Assembly (NCBI GenBank): GCA_902543485.1
Contig: CACBYP010000001.1
Span: 218,762-282,761, forward strand
From: an uncultured Pelagibacteraceae bacterium
GTDB taxonomy: Bacteria > Pseudomonadota > Alphaproteobacteria > Pelagibacterales > Pelagibacteraceae
Direction: 5' to 3'
Length of the DNA stretch: 64,000 bases
Shown here: in pieces, positions 29,887 through 40,298 of the stretch
Position numbering within the stretch: the stretch's first letter is position 1
How the letters are laid out: each line of letters begins with the position of its first letter
Notes under the pieces: generated by a model
Databases searched by the model: none
Told to the model about the DNA's origin: nothing
The model's input: the letters and a program-made list of their open reading frames with translations, nothing else
Position numbers and translations under genes: made by a program

Positions 29887-30914
29887 TGGAACAAGCAGAA
29901 GTAAATTCAAAAAATTGGAAATCATTAATTAAACCAGCAAAACTAGATGTTCAACTAAGTGATGATAAAACATTTGCAAAAATTACTGCTGAACCACTAG
30001 AAAAAGGTTATGGATTAACCCTTGGTAATTCACTAAGAAGAATTCTTTTATCTTCAATTAGAGGAACAGCTGTTACATCAATACAAATCGATGGTGTATT
30101 ACATGAATTTACCTCAATTAAAGGAGTAAGAGAAGACGTAACTGACATAGTGTTAAATATAAAATCATTAGCTCTAAAATGTTCATCTGACGAAACAAAA
30201 AAATTAATACTTGATGCTAAAGGACCAGGAGAAATTAAAGCTTCCGATATAACACCTGTTGCTGATATTGAGATATTAAACCCAGATTTAGTTATTTGTA
30301 ATCTAGATGAGAATACTAATTTTCATATGGAAATGTCAGTAGGAACCGGAAAAGGGTATGTTTCAGCTGATATGAATAAGCCAGAGGAACCACCTTTAGG
30401 TTTGATTCCAATAGATTCATTATTTAGTCCAGTAAAAAAAGTATCTTACTCAGTAAGTACTGCTAGAGAAGGAAAAGCCTTAGATTATGATAAATTAACG
30501 ATGGAAGTTGAGACAAATGGATCAATCTCTGCCGAAGATGCTGTTGCATATTCAGCTAGAATTTTTCAAGATCAATTAGGCATGTTTGTTAATTTTGACG
30601 AACCACAAGAAGTTATTGTTAAAGAACAACCTTCTGAGCCTGAATTTAATAAAAATTTATTGAGAAAAGTTGATGAATTAGAACTTTCTGTAAGATCAAT
30701 GAATTGTTTAAAAAATGATAACATTATTTATATAGGTGATTTGGTTCAAAAATCTGAAGGAGAAATGTTAAGAACGCCTAATTTTGGAAGAAAATCATTA
30801 AATGAGATTAAAGAAGTATTAACAGGAATGTCATTATATCTCGGTATGGAAATCCCAAACTGGCCACCAGATAATATTGCTGAATTATCTAAAAAACTTG
30901 AGGAAGCTATCTAA
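29886..30914 (+). CDS. rpoA: RNA polymerase subunit alpha
   Basis: 342 residues. The N-terminal assembly domain ([40 protein letters not shown]) is followed by a linker and the C-terminal domain ([48 protein letters not shown]), which binds UP elements and activators. All expected parts are present. One-base overlaps with rpsK and rplQ. Confidence 0.98.
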   Translation: MEQAEVNSKNWKSLIKPAKLDVQLSDDKTFAKITAEPLEKGYGLTLGNSLRRILLSSIRGTAVTSIQIDGVLHEFTSIKGVREDVTDIVLNIKSLALKCSSDETKKLILDAKGPGEIKASDITPVADIEILNPDLVICNLDENTNFHMEMSVGTGKGYVSADMNKPEEPPLGLIPIDSLFSPVKKVSYSVSTAREGKALDYDKLTMEVETNGSISAEDAVAYSARIFQDQLGMFVNFDEPQEVIVKEQPSEPEFNKNLLRKVDELELSVRSMNCLKNDNIIYIGDLVQKSEGEMLRTPNFGRKSLNEIKEVLTGMSLYLGMEIPNWPPDNIAELSKKLEEAI

Positions 30915-31354
30915 TGAGACATAAAATGGGCTATAAAAAGCTCAACAGAACTTCAGAACATAGAAAAGCTCTTATTAAAAATATGCTTAACTCATTAATA
31001 AAATATGAGCAAATTACAACAACTTTGCCAAAAGCAAAAGTTTTAAAACCTCAAGCTGACAAAATTATAACATTGGGTAAGAAAGATACTTTATCTAATA
31101 CAAAAACATTAATCTCGAAGTTGCAAGACATTAAATCTACAAATAAAGTTAAAAAAACACTTTCTAAGAGATACGAAAATAGAAAAGGTGGGTATACTAG
31201 AATTATCAAAGCAGGATTTAGATATGGTGACAATGCACCAATGGCAGTAATTGAGTTTGTAGATAGAGATGTTGAAGCAAAAAGAGTGTATAAAAAAAAG
31301 AAAAATCCAGCTAAAGATCAAAAAAAAGAAACCCCAAAAGAAGCATCAGCTTAA
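30914..31354 (+). CDS. rplQ: 50S ribosomal protein L17
   Basis: 146 residues. It starts [46 protein letters not shown]. The core is followed by a Lys/Glu-rich tail of about 20 residues ([17 protein letters not shown]). Last gene of the ribosomal block. No hairpin-plus-U-run terminator is visible before rluC, which starts 10 bp later. Confidence 0.96.
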   Translation: MRHKMGYKKLNRTSEHRKALIKNMLNSLIKYEQITTTLPKAKVLKPQADKIITLGKKDTLSNTKTLISKLQDIKSTNKVKKTLSKRYENRKGGYTRIIKAGFRYGDNAPMAVIEFVDRDVEAKRVYKKKKNPAKDQKKETPKEASA

Positions 31355-31364
31355 AGCAAAATAA

Positions 31365-32273
31365 ATGAAAAAGCTATTAAACGTTGATAAGACGTTCAAT
31401 GGTATGCGTATTGATAGATTTTTAAGAAATCACTTCGGACAAATTCCACAAAGTCTAATTGAAAAAAACTTAAGAAATGGAAGAATTAAATTAAATAAAA
31501 AAAAAATTAAAAGTTCAAAAAAAATTCAATTTAAAGATGAAATTGAGTTACATAACATTGAATTTAAAAAAATCATAAAGCAAAAAAAGGAAAAATATAA
31601 TCCAAGCAATGAAATTATAAAAGAAAATGAAGATTTAATTATTGAAAATAATGATAATTTTGTAGTTATAAATAAACAATCAGGAATTTCAGTTCAGGGT
31701 GGTACAAAATCTAAAAAAAATATAATTGATATATTTGCAAAAAGTAATTTATTTAGAGATGAGAAGCCGTTTTCCGTTCATAGATTAGATAAGGATACTT
31801 CAGGTGTTTTTATAATTGCAAAAAATAGACAAACAGCACAATTACTTACTTCACTTTTTAGATTAAGAAAAGTTTATAAAACTTATTTAGCAATATGTAA
31901 TGGTGAAATATTTTTAACTAACAAAGGTAAGTTAAATGATAAACTAATAAGATTTGAAAATAAAAGAAAAATTTTTGAAAAGGCTGAAACAAAATATGAA
32001 ATTCTAGATAAAAATAATAATGCAACCTTTATTAAACTTAATCCAATAACTGGTAGAAAGCACCAATTAAGAAAACAATTATTCAACTTAGGGAATTCAA
32101 TTATTGGTGATAAAAAATATAATTCAAGAAATAATTTAAAAATAAGTAATAAAAATTTAATGTTACATTCATATGAAATAAAATTTAAGATTAATGAAAA
32201 AAAATACACATTTAGAGCCACACCTCCAGATTATTTTAGAAATATGTTAAAAACAAAAAGACTTAATTTTTAA
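31365..32273 (+). CDS. rluC: 23S rRNA pseudouridine synthase, RluC/RluD family
   Basis: 302 residues. An N-terminal S4 RNA-binding domain ([30 protein letters not shown]) precedes the RluA-family catalytic domain with the motif [16 protein letters not shown] (catalytic Asp) and [21 protein letters not shown]. RluC makes pseudouridines 955, 2504 and 2580 in E. coli 23S rRNA; RluC rather than RluD is the better guess from overall pattern and from its frequent alphaproteobacterial placement, but specificity is not provable here. Its end overlaps the convergent lipB by 11 bp. A 10-A run occurs at 31497-31506. Confidence 0.85.
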   Translation: MKKLLNVDKTFNGMRIDRFLRNHFGQIPQSLIEKNLRNGRIKLNKKKIKSSKKIQFKDEIELHNIEFKKIIKQKKEKYNPSNEIIKENEDLIIENNDNFVVINKQSGISVQGGTKSKKNIIDIFAKSNLFRDEKPFSVHRLDKDTSGVFIIAKNRQTAQLLTSLFRLRKVYKTYLAICNGEIFLTNKGKLNDKLIRFENKRKIFEKAETKYEILDKNNNATFIKLNPITGRKHQLRKQLFNLGNSIIGDKKYNSRNNLKISNKNLMLHSYEIKFKINEKKYTFRATPPDYFRNMLKTKRLNF

Positions 32274-32886
32274 TATTTGATAAAAAATTTTTAATTAAAT
32301 CATTCTCAATATTTTTATAATTTTGTTTCTTAATATTATTTAAACTTGAAACACCTCTATCTTTGATACCACAGGGAACTATTTTTTTATATACATTAAG
32401 ATCATTAGATATATTTAGTGCAAATCCGTGATAAGCAATCCATTTTTTTACTTTTATGCCTATAGCTGCAATTTTATCTATTTTACCAGATTTTTGCTTA
32501 AACCAAATTCCTATATTTTTTCTATCAGCAAAACAATTTATATTGTAATTATTTAAAGTATCTATAATTGTCTTTTCTATTGCACTTATTATTTTTTTTA
32601 TATTTTTACCCCTTTTGCCTAAATCAATCACAAAATAAAAAACTAATTGACCAGGACCATGATATGTTACTTTTCCACCTCTATTCGTTTTAATAAAGTT
32701 TATAGATTTATCTAATATCTCATTATCATTATAACTTGTTCCACCAGTATAAATCTCTTCATGTTCAAGTATCCAAATAAGCTCTTTATTTTTATTTACT
32801 TTGATTTGCTCTAATCTATCTTCAAGTATATCTATAGCAGATTTATATTTTATTGGTTTTACTGACTTTTTGATCTCTATTGTCAT
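32263..32886 (-). CDS. lipB: Octanoyl-[acyl-carrier-protein]-protein N-octanoyltransferase
   Basis: 207 residues. LipB transfers octanoyl from ACP to lipoyl domains of 2-oxoacid dehydrogenases and to the glycine-cleavage H protein, the first step of lipoate synthesis. The signatures are [18 protein letters not shown], the lysine segment [23 protein letters not shown], and [14 protein letters not shown] with the catalytic Cys. It is divergent from mgtE across a 61-bp gap and convergent with rluC. Confidence 0.94.
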   Translation of the reverse strand: MTIEIKKSVKPIKYKSAIDILEDRLEQIKVNKNKELIWILEHEEIYTGGTSYNDNEILDKSINFIKTNRGGKVTYHGPGQLVFYFVIDLGKRGKNIKKIISAIEKTIIDTLNNYNINCFADRKNIGIWFKQKSGKIDKIAAIGIKVKKWIAYHGFALNISNDLNVYKKIVPCGIKDRGVSSLNNIKKQNYKNIENDLIKNFLSNIKN

Positions 32887-32947
32887 TATAAATTTGTATT
32901 ATTTTTATTTTGTATTAATAGTGCCAACTAAATTATAGGTAAATTTT

Positions 32948-34321
32948 ATGACTATAGTGAAAAAAATAAAAGATAAAAAAGTTAACTTTGAATTTAACAA
33001 AGAATTTATCAAAGTTGTCACAGATAAAATTGCCTCAAATGATGCCGGATTTATTACAAATTCGTTCAATGCTATGCATCCGGCAGATGCTGCAGACATA
33101 ATTGAACATTTAAGTCAAAATGACAGAGAAAATTTAATAAAATTAAATAGTTTTAAAGTTGATCCTGAAGTTTTTGTTGAATTAAATGAGTCAATTCAGT
33201 CTGAGATGATTGCTTATTTATCATCTGATTCAATAGTAAATATATTAAAAAATTTAGAGTCAGATGATGCAATTAAGATTTTAGAAAATGTAGATGAAAA
33301 AGATAAAAATACTATCCTTAGCTCATTACCTCCAAAAGATAGATTTGCATTACTTGAAAGTTTAAGTTATCCAGAAGATTCTGCTGCTAGATTAATGCAG
33401 CGTGAATTTACAGCTATACCAAGCAACTGGTCTGTAGGACAAACGATAGACTATCTTAGAGAAAATAAAGAACTTCCTGAAGAATTTCTAGAAATATTTA
33501 TAGTGGATCAAGAATTTAAACCTATTGGTACAGTTCCTTCATCAAGAGTATTAAGAACTCCAAGAGATACAAAAATGATGTCTATAATGGCTGAATCTCA
33601 AACTTTAATACCAGTTGATATGGACAGAGAGGAAGTTGGAAATTTATTTGAAAATTATAATTTGAGTTCTGCTGCTGTAGTAGATAAGTCCAACAAACTT
33701 GTTGGAATGATAGCTTATGATGATGTTCTAACAGTATTAAAAGAGGAAGCAGAAGAGGATGTACTTAGATTAGCTGGAGTTGGCGATGAGGAAATAACTG
33801 ATGGAGTAATAACAAAAACGAAGAGAAGGTTTAATTGGTTGTTATTAAACTTATTTACTGCCTTTCTTGCAACTTATTGCATTAGTTTATTTGGTGCAAC
33901 AATAGAACAAATGGTAGTACTAGCTTTTTTGATGCCAATCGTAGCCTCGATGGGAGGTAATGCTGGCATGCAAACATTAGCTGTCACAGTAAGATCTTTA
34001 GCAACACAGGATTTAACAAAAAATAATTTTACGAATAATATTATTAAAGAATTTAATATTGGTGTTTTAAATGGTGTTATTTTTGCAATAATAAGTTCAT
34101 TAATAGTTCAACTATGGTTTAATGATATTCAACTCTCCTTAATAATTTCAATTTCAATGGTTTTAACTATGATAGTTGCTGGCCTTTTTGGTATTTTAGT
34201 GCCAGTAACATTAAATAAAATGAAAATTGATCCTGCAATTTCCTCTAGTGTATTTGTTACAACAATAACAGATGTAATTGGATTTGTATCTTTCTTAGGT
34301 GTAGGAGCTTATTTTTTATAA
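32948..34321 (+). CDS. mgtE: Magnesium transporter MgtE
   Basis: 457 residues, normal length. The cytosolic superhelical N domain (residues ~35-140, with MHPADAADIIEHLSQNDRENLIKL), two CBS domains (~145-265) and five C-terminal membrane helices with the pore motif MPIVASMGGNAGMQTLAVTVRS are present. It is a Mg2+-gated channel of the inner membrane. TATAGG (32934-32939) lies eight bases before the ATG, suggesting a very short leader. The stop abuts the convergent panC stop. Confidence 0.94.
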   Translation: MTIVKKIKDKKVNFEFNKEFIKVVTDKIASNDAGFITNSFNAMHPADAADIIEHLSQNDRENLIKLNSFKVDPEVFVELNESIQSEMIAYLSSDSIVNILKNLESDDAIKILENVDEKDKNTILSSLPPKDRFALLESLSYPEDSAARLMQREFTAIPSNWSVGQTIDYLRENKELPEEFLEIFIVDQEFKPIGTVPSSRVLRTPRDTKMMSIMAESQTLIPVDMDREEVGNLFENYNLSSAAVVDKSNKLVGMIAYDDVLTVLKEEAEEDVLRLAGVGDEEITDGVITKTKRRFNWLLLNLFTAFLATYCISLFGATIEQMVVLAFLMPIVASMGGNAGMQTLAVTVRSLATQDLTKNNFTNNIIKEFNIGVLNGVIFAIISSLIVQLWFNDIQLSLIISISMVLTMIVAGLFGILVPVTLNKMKIDPAISSSVFVTTITDVIGFVSFLGVGAYFL

Positions 34322-35125
34322 TCAAAAATTATCAATCAATCTCACTCCATTAATATGATATGCAATAAATAGTCTATATTTAGATTTAAAATTATCTAAT
34401 TTCATTTTTTTCTCATCTCTAAATTCAAGATAATCAATTTTGATTTTAAATTTATTTTCTAGCTTGTCTTTATATTTTGATAAATCTAAAGATTTGTTAG
34501 TTTTTGATATTCTTTTTAATTTATCCAATTTAATTGCTATTTTTGATGCTATGTTTATAGATGATTTTTTTAATAATTTATTCCTTGTCGATAGAGCAAT
34601 TTTATTGCGTTCTCTAATGGTTGGACACCCTACAATTTTTACTTTATGTTTTTTTCCTAATATTCTTTTAACTAAAATATATTGTTGAAAATCTTTTTCA
34701 CCCATAAAAACGTACTTAGATTTAACAATAGATAACAATCTATTCATCACGTTTAATACACCCTCAAAATGACCTTTTCTATATTTAGCACATAAAATTT
34801 TATCAGATTTAGTAAGTTTAAAATTTTTCATTTTATTTTTATAAATCTCATTGACCTCGGGTAAAAATAAATAATTAATTTTGAGTTTTTTTAATATTGA
34901 GATATCTTTTCTTATATTCCTAGGATAATTCCTAAAATCTTTTTTTTGATTAAATTGTGTTGGATTGACAAAAATACTTACTATTGTCTCTTTGTTATTT
35001 TTTTGTGAAATTTTTATTAAAGACTCGTGGCCTTTATGAATTCCTCCCATTGTAGGTACGAATCCTACATTTTTGTAATTTTTTATTGCCTTATTTAGTT
35101 CAAAAACGTTTTTTAAAATTTTCAT
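34322..35125 (-). CDS. panC: Pantothenate synthetase (pantoate-beta-alanine ligase)
   Basis: 267 residues. It condenses pantoate and beta-alanine with ATP. Motifs: FVPTMGGIHKGHESLI (HxGH nucleotide site), SIFVNPTQFNQKKDFRNYPR, MGEKDFQQYILVKRIL, and CPTIRERNKIALSTRN in place of the usual REKDGLAMSSRN. The first part matches the family well; the loop with R-N-K is unusual. The C-terminal domain is short and Lys-rich. panB and panD are not beside it. 34 bp separate it from divergent galU. Confidence 0.88.
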   Translation of the reverse strand: MKILKNVFELNKAIKNYKNVGFVPTMGGIHKGHESLIKISQKNNKETIVSIFVNPTQFNQKKDFRNYPRNIRKDISILKKLKINYLFLPEVNEIYKNKMKNFKLTKSDKILCAKYRKGHFEGVLNVMNRLLSIVKSKYVFMGEKDFQQYILVKRILGKKHKVKIVGCPTIRERNKIALSTRNKLLKKSSINIASKIAIKLDKLKRISKTNKSLDLSKYKDKLENKFKIKIDYLEFRDEKKMKLDNFKSKYRLFIAYHINGVRLIDNF

Positions 35126-35159
35126 TTTTAATAAATATGATTATAAGTAAAACATCTTA

Positions 35160-35975
35160 ATGATTAAACAAGCTATAATTCCTCTTGCTGGTTTGGGTAC
35201 ACGTTTGCTACCATTGACAAGTGTTTTTCCTAAAGAACTGCTTCCAATAAATGGAAAACCAGGAATTGAATATATATTAGATGAATGTATTGAGGCTGGT
35301 GTAAGTGAAATAATTTTTATTATTTCTAAAAAAAAAGAGATGATAAAGAAATATTTCAATAATGATAATTTTTACAAATCAATTATAGAAAAAAAGAAAG
35401 ATCCCAGAATAATTAAAGAGTATAAAAAAATCCTTTTTTTTAGAAAAAAAATTAAATTTGTTTATCAAAATAAACCCATGGGAACTGGTGATGCTGTACT
35501 TAAAACTAAAAAGTTTATAAAAAATAATTATTTTTTAATGCTGTTACCTGATGATTTAATTATGAAAAAGAATTGTTCAAAAGATATGATAAAAATTCAT
35601 AAAAAATTAAAAGGATCTGTAATGGCTAGCATGAAAGTTAAAAAAAACAATGTAGATCGTTGGGGAATTTTTTCAATTAAAAAAAATATCGACAAATTAA
35701 ATTTTAAAATTTCAGATGTAATTGAAAAACCTAATACTAAAAATGCTCCTTCAAATAACGCAGTAATAGGTAGGTACATATTATCAAAAAAAATTTTTCA
35801 TTATTTAAAAAATCAAAAAAAAGGTAAAGGTGGTGAAATACATATTACAGATGCAATAAGACGAATGATAGTAGATCAATACTTATTCATTGGACATAAA
35901 TTTAGAGGCAACTATTTAGATTGTGGATCTATGAATGGTTATATTAAATCTGGGATTGAAATTTCTAAGTTATGA
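35160..35975 (+). CDS. galU: UTP-glucose-1-phosphate uridylyltransferase
   Basis: 271 residues. It makes UDP-glucose from UTP and glucose-1-phosphate. The N-terminal signature is IIPLAGLGTRLLPLTSVFPKELLPI, with QNKPMGTGDAVLKTKKFI and the end GNYLDCGSMNGYIKSGIE. It overlaps ugd by four bases, and together the pair supply UDP-glucuronate. TATAAG (35142-35147) lies 12 bases before the ATG. Confidence 0.93.
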   Translation: MIKQAIIPLAGLGTRLLPLTSVFPKELLPINGKPGIEYILDECIEAGVSEIIFIISKKKEMIKKYFNNDNFYKSIIEKKKDPRIIKEYKKILFFRKKIKFVYQNKPMGTGDAVLKTKKFIKNNYFLMLLPDDLIMKKNCSKDMIKIHKKLKGSVMASMKVKKNNVDRWGIFSIKKNIDKLNFKISDVIEKPNTKNAPSNNAVIGRYILSKKIFHYLKNQKKGKGGEIHITDAIRRMIVDQYLFIGHKFRGNYLDCGSMNGYIKSGIEISKL

Positions 35976-37261
35976 AAATTTGTATTATAGGATCTGGTTA
36001 TGTTGGTTTGGTTAGTGGGGCTTGTTTTTCTGACTTAGGTAATACAGTTACATGTGTTGATATTAATAAAGAAATCGTAGAAAAATTAAAGAAAGGAATA
36101 ATACCAATTTACGAACCTGGTCTTCAAGAATTGGTTGAAAGAAACTTAAAAAAAAAAAGACTTTTATTTTCAACAGATATTTCTAGCTCTATAAAAAAGT
36201 CAGATATCATATTTATTTGCGTTGGAACACCTACCAAAAATAATAAAGCTGATTTGAAATATGTCTTTAATGTTGCCAAAAGCATAAAATCTAATCTAAA
36301 CAGGTATAAAATAATAGTCACCAAATCTACAGTCCCAGTTACCACAGGTGATAAAATTACAAAAATCTTAAAATCTAATAAAAATAAAAATAAGTTTGAT
36401 GTTGTGTCCAATCCCGAATTTTTAAGAGAAGGTGAGGCTATTAGAGATTTTCAATTTCCAGATAGAGTTGTAGTAGGCACAAGCAGTATCAAAGCAAATA
36501 AAATTATGAAAAAATTATATCTTCCTTTAATTAAAAAAGGTGGCAGATATTTTCATACTGCTAGAAGATCAGCAGAATTAATTAAATATGCATCTAACGC
36601 TTTTTTAGCAACTAAAATTACATTTATTAATGAAATAGCCAATTTATGTGAAAAATCTAACATTGACGTTAACGAAGTTGCAATCGGCATGGGTTTAGAT
36701 GAAAGGATTGGGAGTAGATTTCTACGTGCAGGCCCAGCATATGGAGGATCATGTTTTCCAAAAGATACAAGGGCACTTGTTTCAACTGCTAGAGTGTTTA
36801 AAACAAATCTTTCAGTTGTAAAATCAGTAATTAATTCAAATGACAAAAGATCTAGTTTATTACTAAATAAAATTAACAAAATAATGAATAATAAAATTAA
36901 AAATAAAAAAATAACATTTTTGGGTGTTACTTTTAAACCAGGAACAGATGATATGAGAGAGTCTTCCTCATTAAAAATGATCCCAGCTTTGTCAAGAAAA
37001 GGTGCACATATAAATTATTATGAACCAACAGGCAAGAAAAAGGAATTTAAATCTAAAAATATAAATTTTTTTGAAAGTATAAAAGATGCTTGTAAGAGTG
37101 CAGATTTAATAATTATCCACACAGAATGGAATGAATTTAAACAACTCAATTTTAAAAAAATTACCAAAAAAAGAAATTTTAAAGTTTTTGATATGAGAAA
37201 TCTTTATTCTACCTCTGAAATGAAAAAAAATAAAATAAATTATTTTAGTATTGGTAGATAA
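35972..37261 (+). CDS. ugd: UDP-glucose 6-dehydrogenase
   Basis: 429 residues. The Rossmann start is CIIGSGYVGLVSGACFSDLGNTVTCVD; the central part has TKSTVPVTTGD and FLREGEA; the catalytic cysteine lies in GPAYGGSCFPKDTRAL; the C-terminal UDP-binding domain has FLGVTFKPGTDDMRESSSL. It oxidises UDP-glucose to UDP-glucuronate. In SAR11, UDP-glucuronate is thought to feed glucuronosyl lipids used when phosphate is short; that link is inference here. An 11-A run lies at 36148-36158. The stop abuts the convergent ridA stop. Confidence 0.94.
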   Translation: MKICIIGSGYVGLVSGACFSDLGNTVTCVDINKEIVEKLKKGIIPIYEPGLQELVERNLKKKRLLFSTDISSSIKKSDIIFICVGTPTKNNKADLKYVFNVAKSIKSNLNRYKIIVTKSTVPVTTGDKITKILKSNKNKNKFDVVSNPEFLREGEAIRDFQFPDRVVVGTSSIKANKIMKKLYLPLIKKGGRYFHTARRSAELIKYASNAFLATKITFINEIANLCEKSNIDVNEVAIGMGLDERIGSRFLRAGPAYGGSCFPKDTRALVSTARVFKTNLSVVKSVINSNDKRSSLLLNKINKIMNNKIKNKKITFLGVTFKPGTDDMRESSSLKMIPALSRKGAHINYYEPTGKKKEFKSKNINFFESIKDACKSADLIIIHTEWNEFKQLNFKKITKKRNFKVFDMRNLYSTSEMKKNKINYFSIGR

Positions 37262-37723
37262 TTAATTAAGATCAAATATTGCGTCAACTTCAACTGCAAC
37301 ACCCAACGGAAGGCTGTTAGTACTGACAGCAGCTCTTGCATGTGAGCCAGCTTCATCAAATACACTTTTTATTAGATCTGAGGCTCCATTTATGACTTTT
37401 GGTTGTTCAGTAAAATCATCAGTAGAATTAACATATCCAGTAAGTTTCAAACATGATTTAATTTTGGTTAAATCATCACCACATGCTTTTTTTGCTTGAG
37501 ATATTATACTTAGTGCACATCTTTTAGCTGCCTCATAACCTTGTTCAGTATTATAATCTTTTCCAAGTTTTCCTTTAATTAAATTTCCATTCTCATCAAT
37601 TGATATTTGACCAGATATATATAGTAAATTTCCAGATATTCTTGTAGCAGCATATGATCCAACAGGATCATTAGCTTTTGGTAATTTGATATTTAAATTC
37701 TTTAAATTTCTATCTGCTGACAT
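37262..37723 (-). CDS. RidA family protein (YjgF/Rid)
   Basis: 153 residues, slightly longer than RidA itself. The fold pattern is DPVGSYAATRISGNLLYISGQISID, CALSIISQAKKACGDDLTKIK and SHARAAVSTNSLPLGVAVEVDAIFDL, retaining the arginine that binds the 2-imine substrate carboxylate in RidA. Rid proteins hydrolyse reactive enamine/imine products of PLP enzymes. This looks like one of the RidA-like subfamilies rather than classical RidA, so the substrate is uncertain. Its start overlaps the topA stop by one base. Confidence 0.82.
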   Translation of the reverse strand: MSADRNLKNLNIKLPKANDPVGSYAATRISGNLLYISGQISIDENGNLIKGKLGKDYNTEQGYEAAKRCALSIISQAKKACGDDLTKIKSCLKLTGYVNSTDDFTEQPKVINGASDLIKSVFDEAGSHARAAVSTNSLPLGVAVEVDAIFDLN

Positions 37724-40290
37724 TATTTGCTTTTCTTTTTCTTTTTATTTCTATCGTATTCTTTTCTTTTCTCAATTAAAATTAATGCTTCTTCCATAGT
37801 TAATTCAACAGGATCTTTTTCTTCAGGAATAGTCGCATTTAACGATTTGTATTTAATGTAAGGACCATACTGACCTTTCATGATTCTAACTGGCTTTTTA
37901 TCTTCAGGGTGTTCTCCTAAATCTTTTATCATAGATGATGAAATTCTTCCTGGTTTGGCTTCAGCAATTAATGTAACAGCTCTATTTAATCCAATTGTGA
38001 ATAATTCTTCCACATTTTCAAGTCTAGCAGATTTATTTTCACATTTAAGGTAAGGACCAAATCTTCCAACATTCACAGTAATATCCTTATCATTTTCAGG
38101 ATTTTTACCTAAACTTAATGGTAATGAGCATAAGTATTTTGCCTTTTCTAAATCAATATTTTCAATCTCAATTCCTTTAGGGATAGAAACATTTTTAAAA
38201 TTATTTTCTTCTTTCTTTAATTTTCTTTTTTTCTTTTTAGTTTTTTCATTTTCCTCTATGATTTCTTTTTCAAATTGCAAATATGGGCCAAATCTTCCAT
38301 TTTTAAGAAAAATATCTTTACCTTTATCATTTTTTCCAATGAACTTAGGTTCTGCTAGTGTCAATTGTTGTGCTGCTTTAGATTTTGATAGCGGTCTTGT
38401 AAATTTGCAGTCTGGATAATTTGAACACCCAATAAAAGCACCACCTCTAAAACTATTTTTTAAACTTAATTGCCCAGATTCACAAAGCTTACATTTTCTA
38501 TCAATATTTCCATCCTTATCGACCTCAAATATTAGTGATCCAAGACTTTCATTTAATAGGTCTAATACTTCTCTGGTTCTTTTTTCTTTCACACCTGAAA
38601 CATTAGAATTAAAGTCTTTCCAAAAGTTCTCTAAAACTTTTATCCAATTTTCTTTACCTGATGTTATATCATCTAGTTGATCTTCTAATTTTGCAGTAAA
38701 ATCATAATCAACATATTTGGTAAATAATTTTTCTAAAAACGCAGAAAGTAATTTCCCTCTATCAGTTGGGAAAAATCTTTTATTATTTATGTCAGCATAA
38801 CCTCTATTAGCTATTACTGAAATAATACTTGCATAAGTAGATGGTCTGCCAATTCCTAGTTCCTCTAATTTTTTAACTAGACTTGCCTCTGAATATCTAG
38901 GTGGTGGTTGTGTATAGTGCTGTTCACCAATATGATCTTCAAAAATTACATCACCTTTTTCAACATCTGGCAAAATATTTTCATTGTCATCATCATTTTC
39001 ATCGATCTTATACAGTTTAAGGAAACCATCAAATTTTAATGTTGAACCACTAGCTTTGAATATATTTTTATCATCATCCGAGTTGATGGTAATAGTTTTT
39101 CTATCAAATTTTGCTGGCTGCATTTGTGATGATAAAGATCTAGACCATATTAAATTGTAAAGTTTATATTGATCAGTACTTAAGTATTTTTTCATATCTT
39201 CTGGTTTTCGAATTATTTCTGTTGGACGTATAGCTTCGTGAGCTTCTTGAGCATTCTTTGCTTTTTTGCCACTATAATTTAAAGGTTGTTCTGGTAAATA
39301 TTTATCACCATAATTCTGCATTATAAATTCTCTGAAAGTTGTTATCGCATCTTTTGAAATATTAGTTCCATCTGTTCTCATATAAGTAATTAATCCTACC
39401 GTTTCACCTTCAATATCAATTCCTTGATATAGTCTTTGAGCAATTTGCATTGTTCTTGATGCTCCAAAACCTAGTTTACTTGATGCTGTTTGTTGTAATG
39501 TTGATGTAGTAAAAGGTCCTGATGGATTTCTGTTATATGTTTTTGAACTTATATCTGTTATTATGTATTTTTTATTTTTTATTTGAGATAAAGCATCATT
39601 AATATCTTGTTTCTTTTTGAATGAAAATTTTTCAACCTTGTTTCCATCTAGTTGTGAAATAGTTGTATTTATTTTTTCATTTTTATTATTTTTAAAAATT
39701 ATGTTTAAAGTCCAAAATTCTTTTGGTTGAAAAACTTCTATTTCATGCTCTCTTTCAGTTAATAGTCTTAGAGCTACAGACTGAACTCGACCTGCAGATT
39801 TGGAACCTGGTAATTTTGTCCATAGAATAGGGGAGATATTAAAACCTACTAGATAATCTAGAGCTCTTCTTGCCATATATGCATCAACTAAATGTGGCTC
39901 TATTTTTCTTGGATTATCTATTCCATTTGTAACAGCCTTTTTTGTTATTTCGTTGAAAACAACCCTTTCAACTTCTTTATCTTTTAATAATTTTTTTTCT
40001 TCAAGAAACTCTTTTACATGCCAAGCTATTGCTTCACCTTCTCGGTCAGGGTCAGTTGCAAGAATAATTTTTTTTGAATCTTTAGCACTATCTGTAATTT
40101 CTTTTAAATATTTTTTTGAAAAACTATCTACTTCCCAAATCATTTTAAAATCATTTTCAGGATCAACAGAACCATTTTTCGAAGGCAGATCTCTTATATG
40201 TCCATAGCTTGCAAGAACTGTATAATCAGATCCTAAATATTTATTAATTGTTTTTGCTTTTGCTGGACTTTCAACAATTACTAGATTCAT
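37723..40290 (-). CDS. topA: DNA topoisomerase I
   Basis: 855 residues. The N-terminal Toprim domain (LVIVESPAKAKTINKYLG; DPDREGEAIAWH), the catalytic Tyr in GLITYMRTDG, SAGRVQSVALRLLTERE, one four-cysteine zinc finger (CKLCESGQ ... GCSNYPDC) and three Topo_C repeats (GRFGPYLQ, GRFGPYLK, GQYGPYIK) are present, followed by a Lys-rich tail. It relaxes negative supercoils. In many alphaproteobacteria dprA precedes and rnr follows topA; here plsY precedes and ridA follows. Confidence 0.97.
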   Translation of the reverse strand: MNLVIVESPAKAKTINKYLGSDYTVLASYGHIRDLPSKNGSVDPENDFKMIWEVDSFSKKYLKEITDSAKDSKKIILATDPDREGEAIAWHVKEFLEEKKLLKDKEVERVVFNEITKKAVTNGIDNPRKIEPHLVDAYMARRALDYLVGFNISPILWTKLPGSKSAGRVQSVALRLLTEREHEIEVFQPKEFWTLNIIFKNNKNEKINTTISQLDGNKVEKFSFKKKQDINDALSQIKNKKYIITDISSKTYNRNPSGPFTTSTLQQTASSKLGFGASRTMQIAQRLYQGIDIEGETVGLITYMRTDGTNISKDAITTFREFIMQNYGDKYLPEQPLNYSGKKAKNAQEAHEAIRPTEIIRKPEDMKKYLSTDQYKLYNLIWSRSLSSQMQPAKFDRKTITINSDDDKNIFKASGSTLKFDGFLKLYKIDENDDDNENILPDVEKGDVIFEDHIGEQHYTQPPPRYSEASLVKKLEELGIGRPSTYASIISVIANRGYADINNKRFFPTDRGKLLSAFLEKLFTKYVDYDFTAKLEDQLDDITSGKENWIKVLENFWKDFNSNVSGVKEKRTREVLDLLNESLGSLIFEVDKDGNIDRKCKLCESGQLSLKNSFRGGAFIGCSNYPDCKFTRPLSKSKAAQQLTLAEPKFIGKNDKGKDIFLKNGRFGPYLQFEKEIIEENEKTKKKKRKLKKEENNFKNVSIPKGIEIENIDLEKAKYLCSLPLSLGKNPENDKDITVNVGRFGPYLKCENKSARLENVEELFTIGLNRAVTLIAEAKPGRISSSMIKDLGEHPEDKKPVRIMKGQYGPYIKYKSLNATIPEEKDPVELTMEEALILIEKRKEYDRNKKKKKSK

Positions 40291-40298
40291 ATTTAGAG

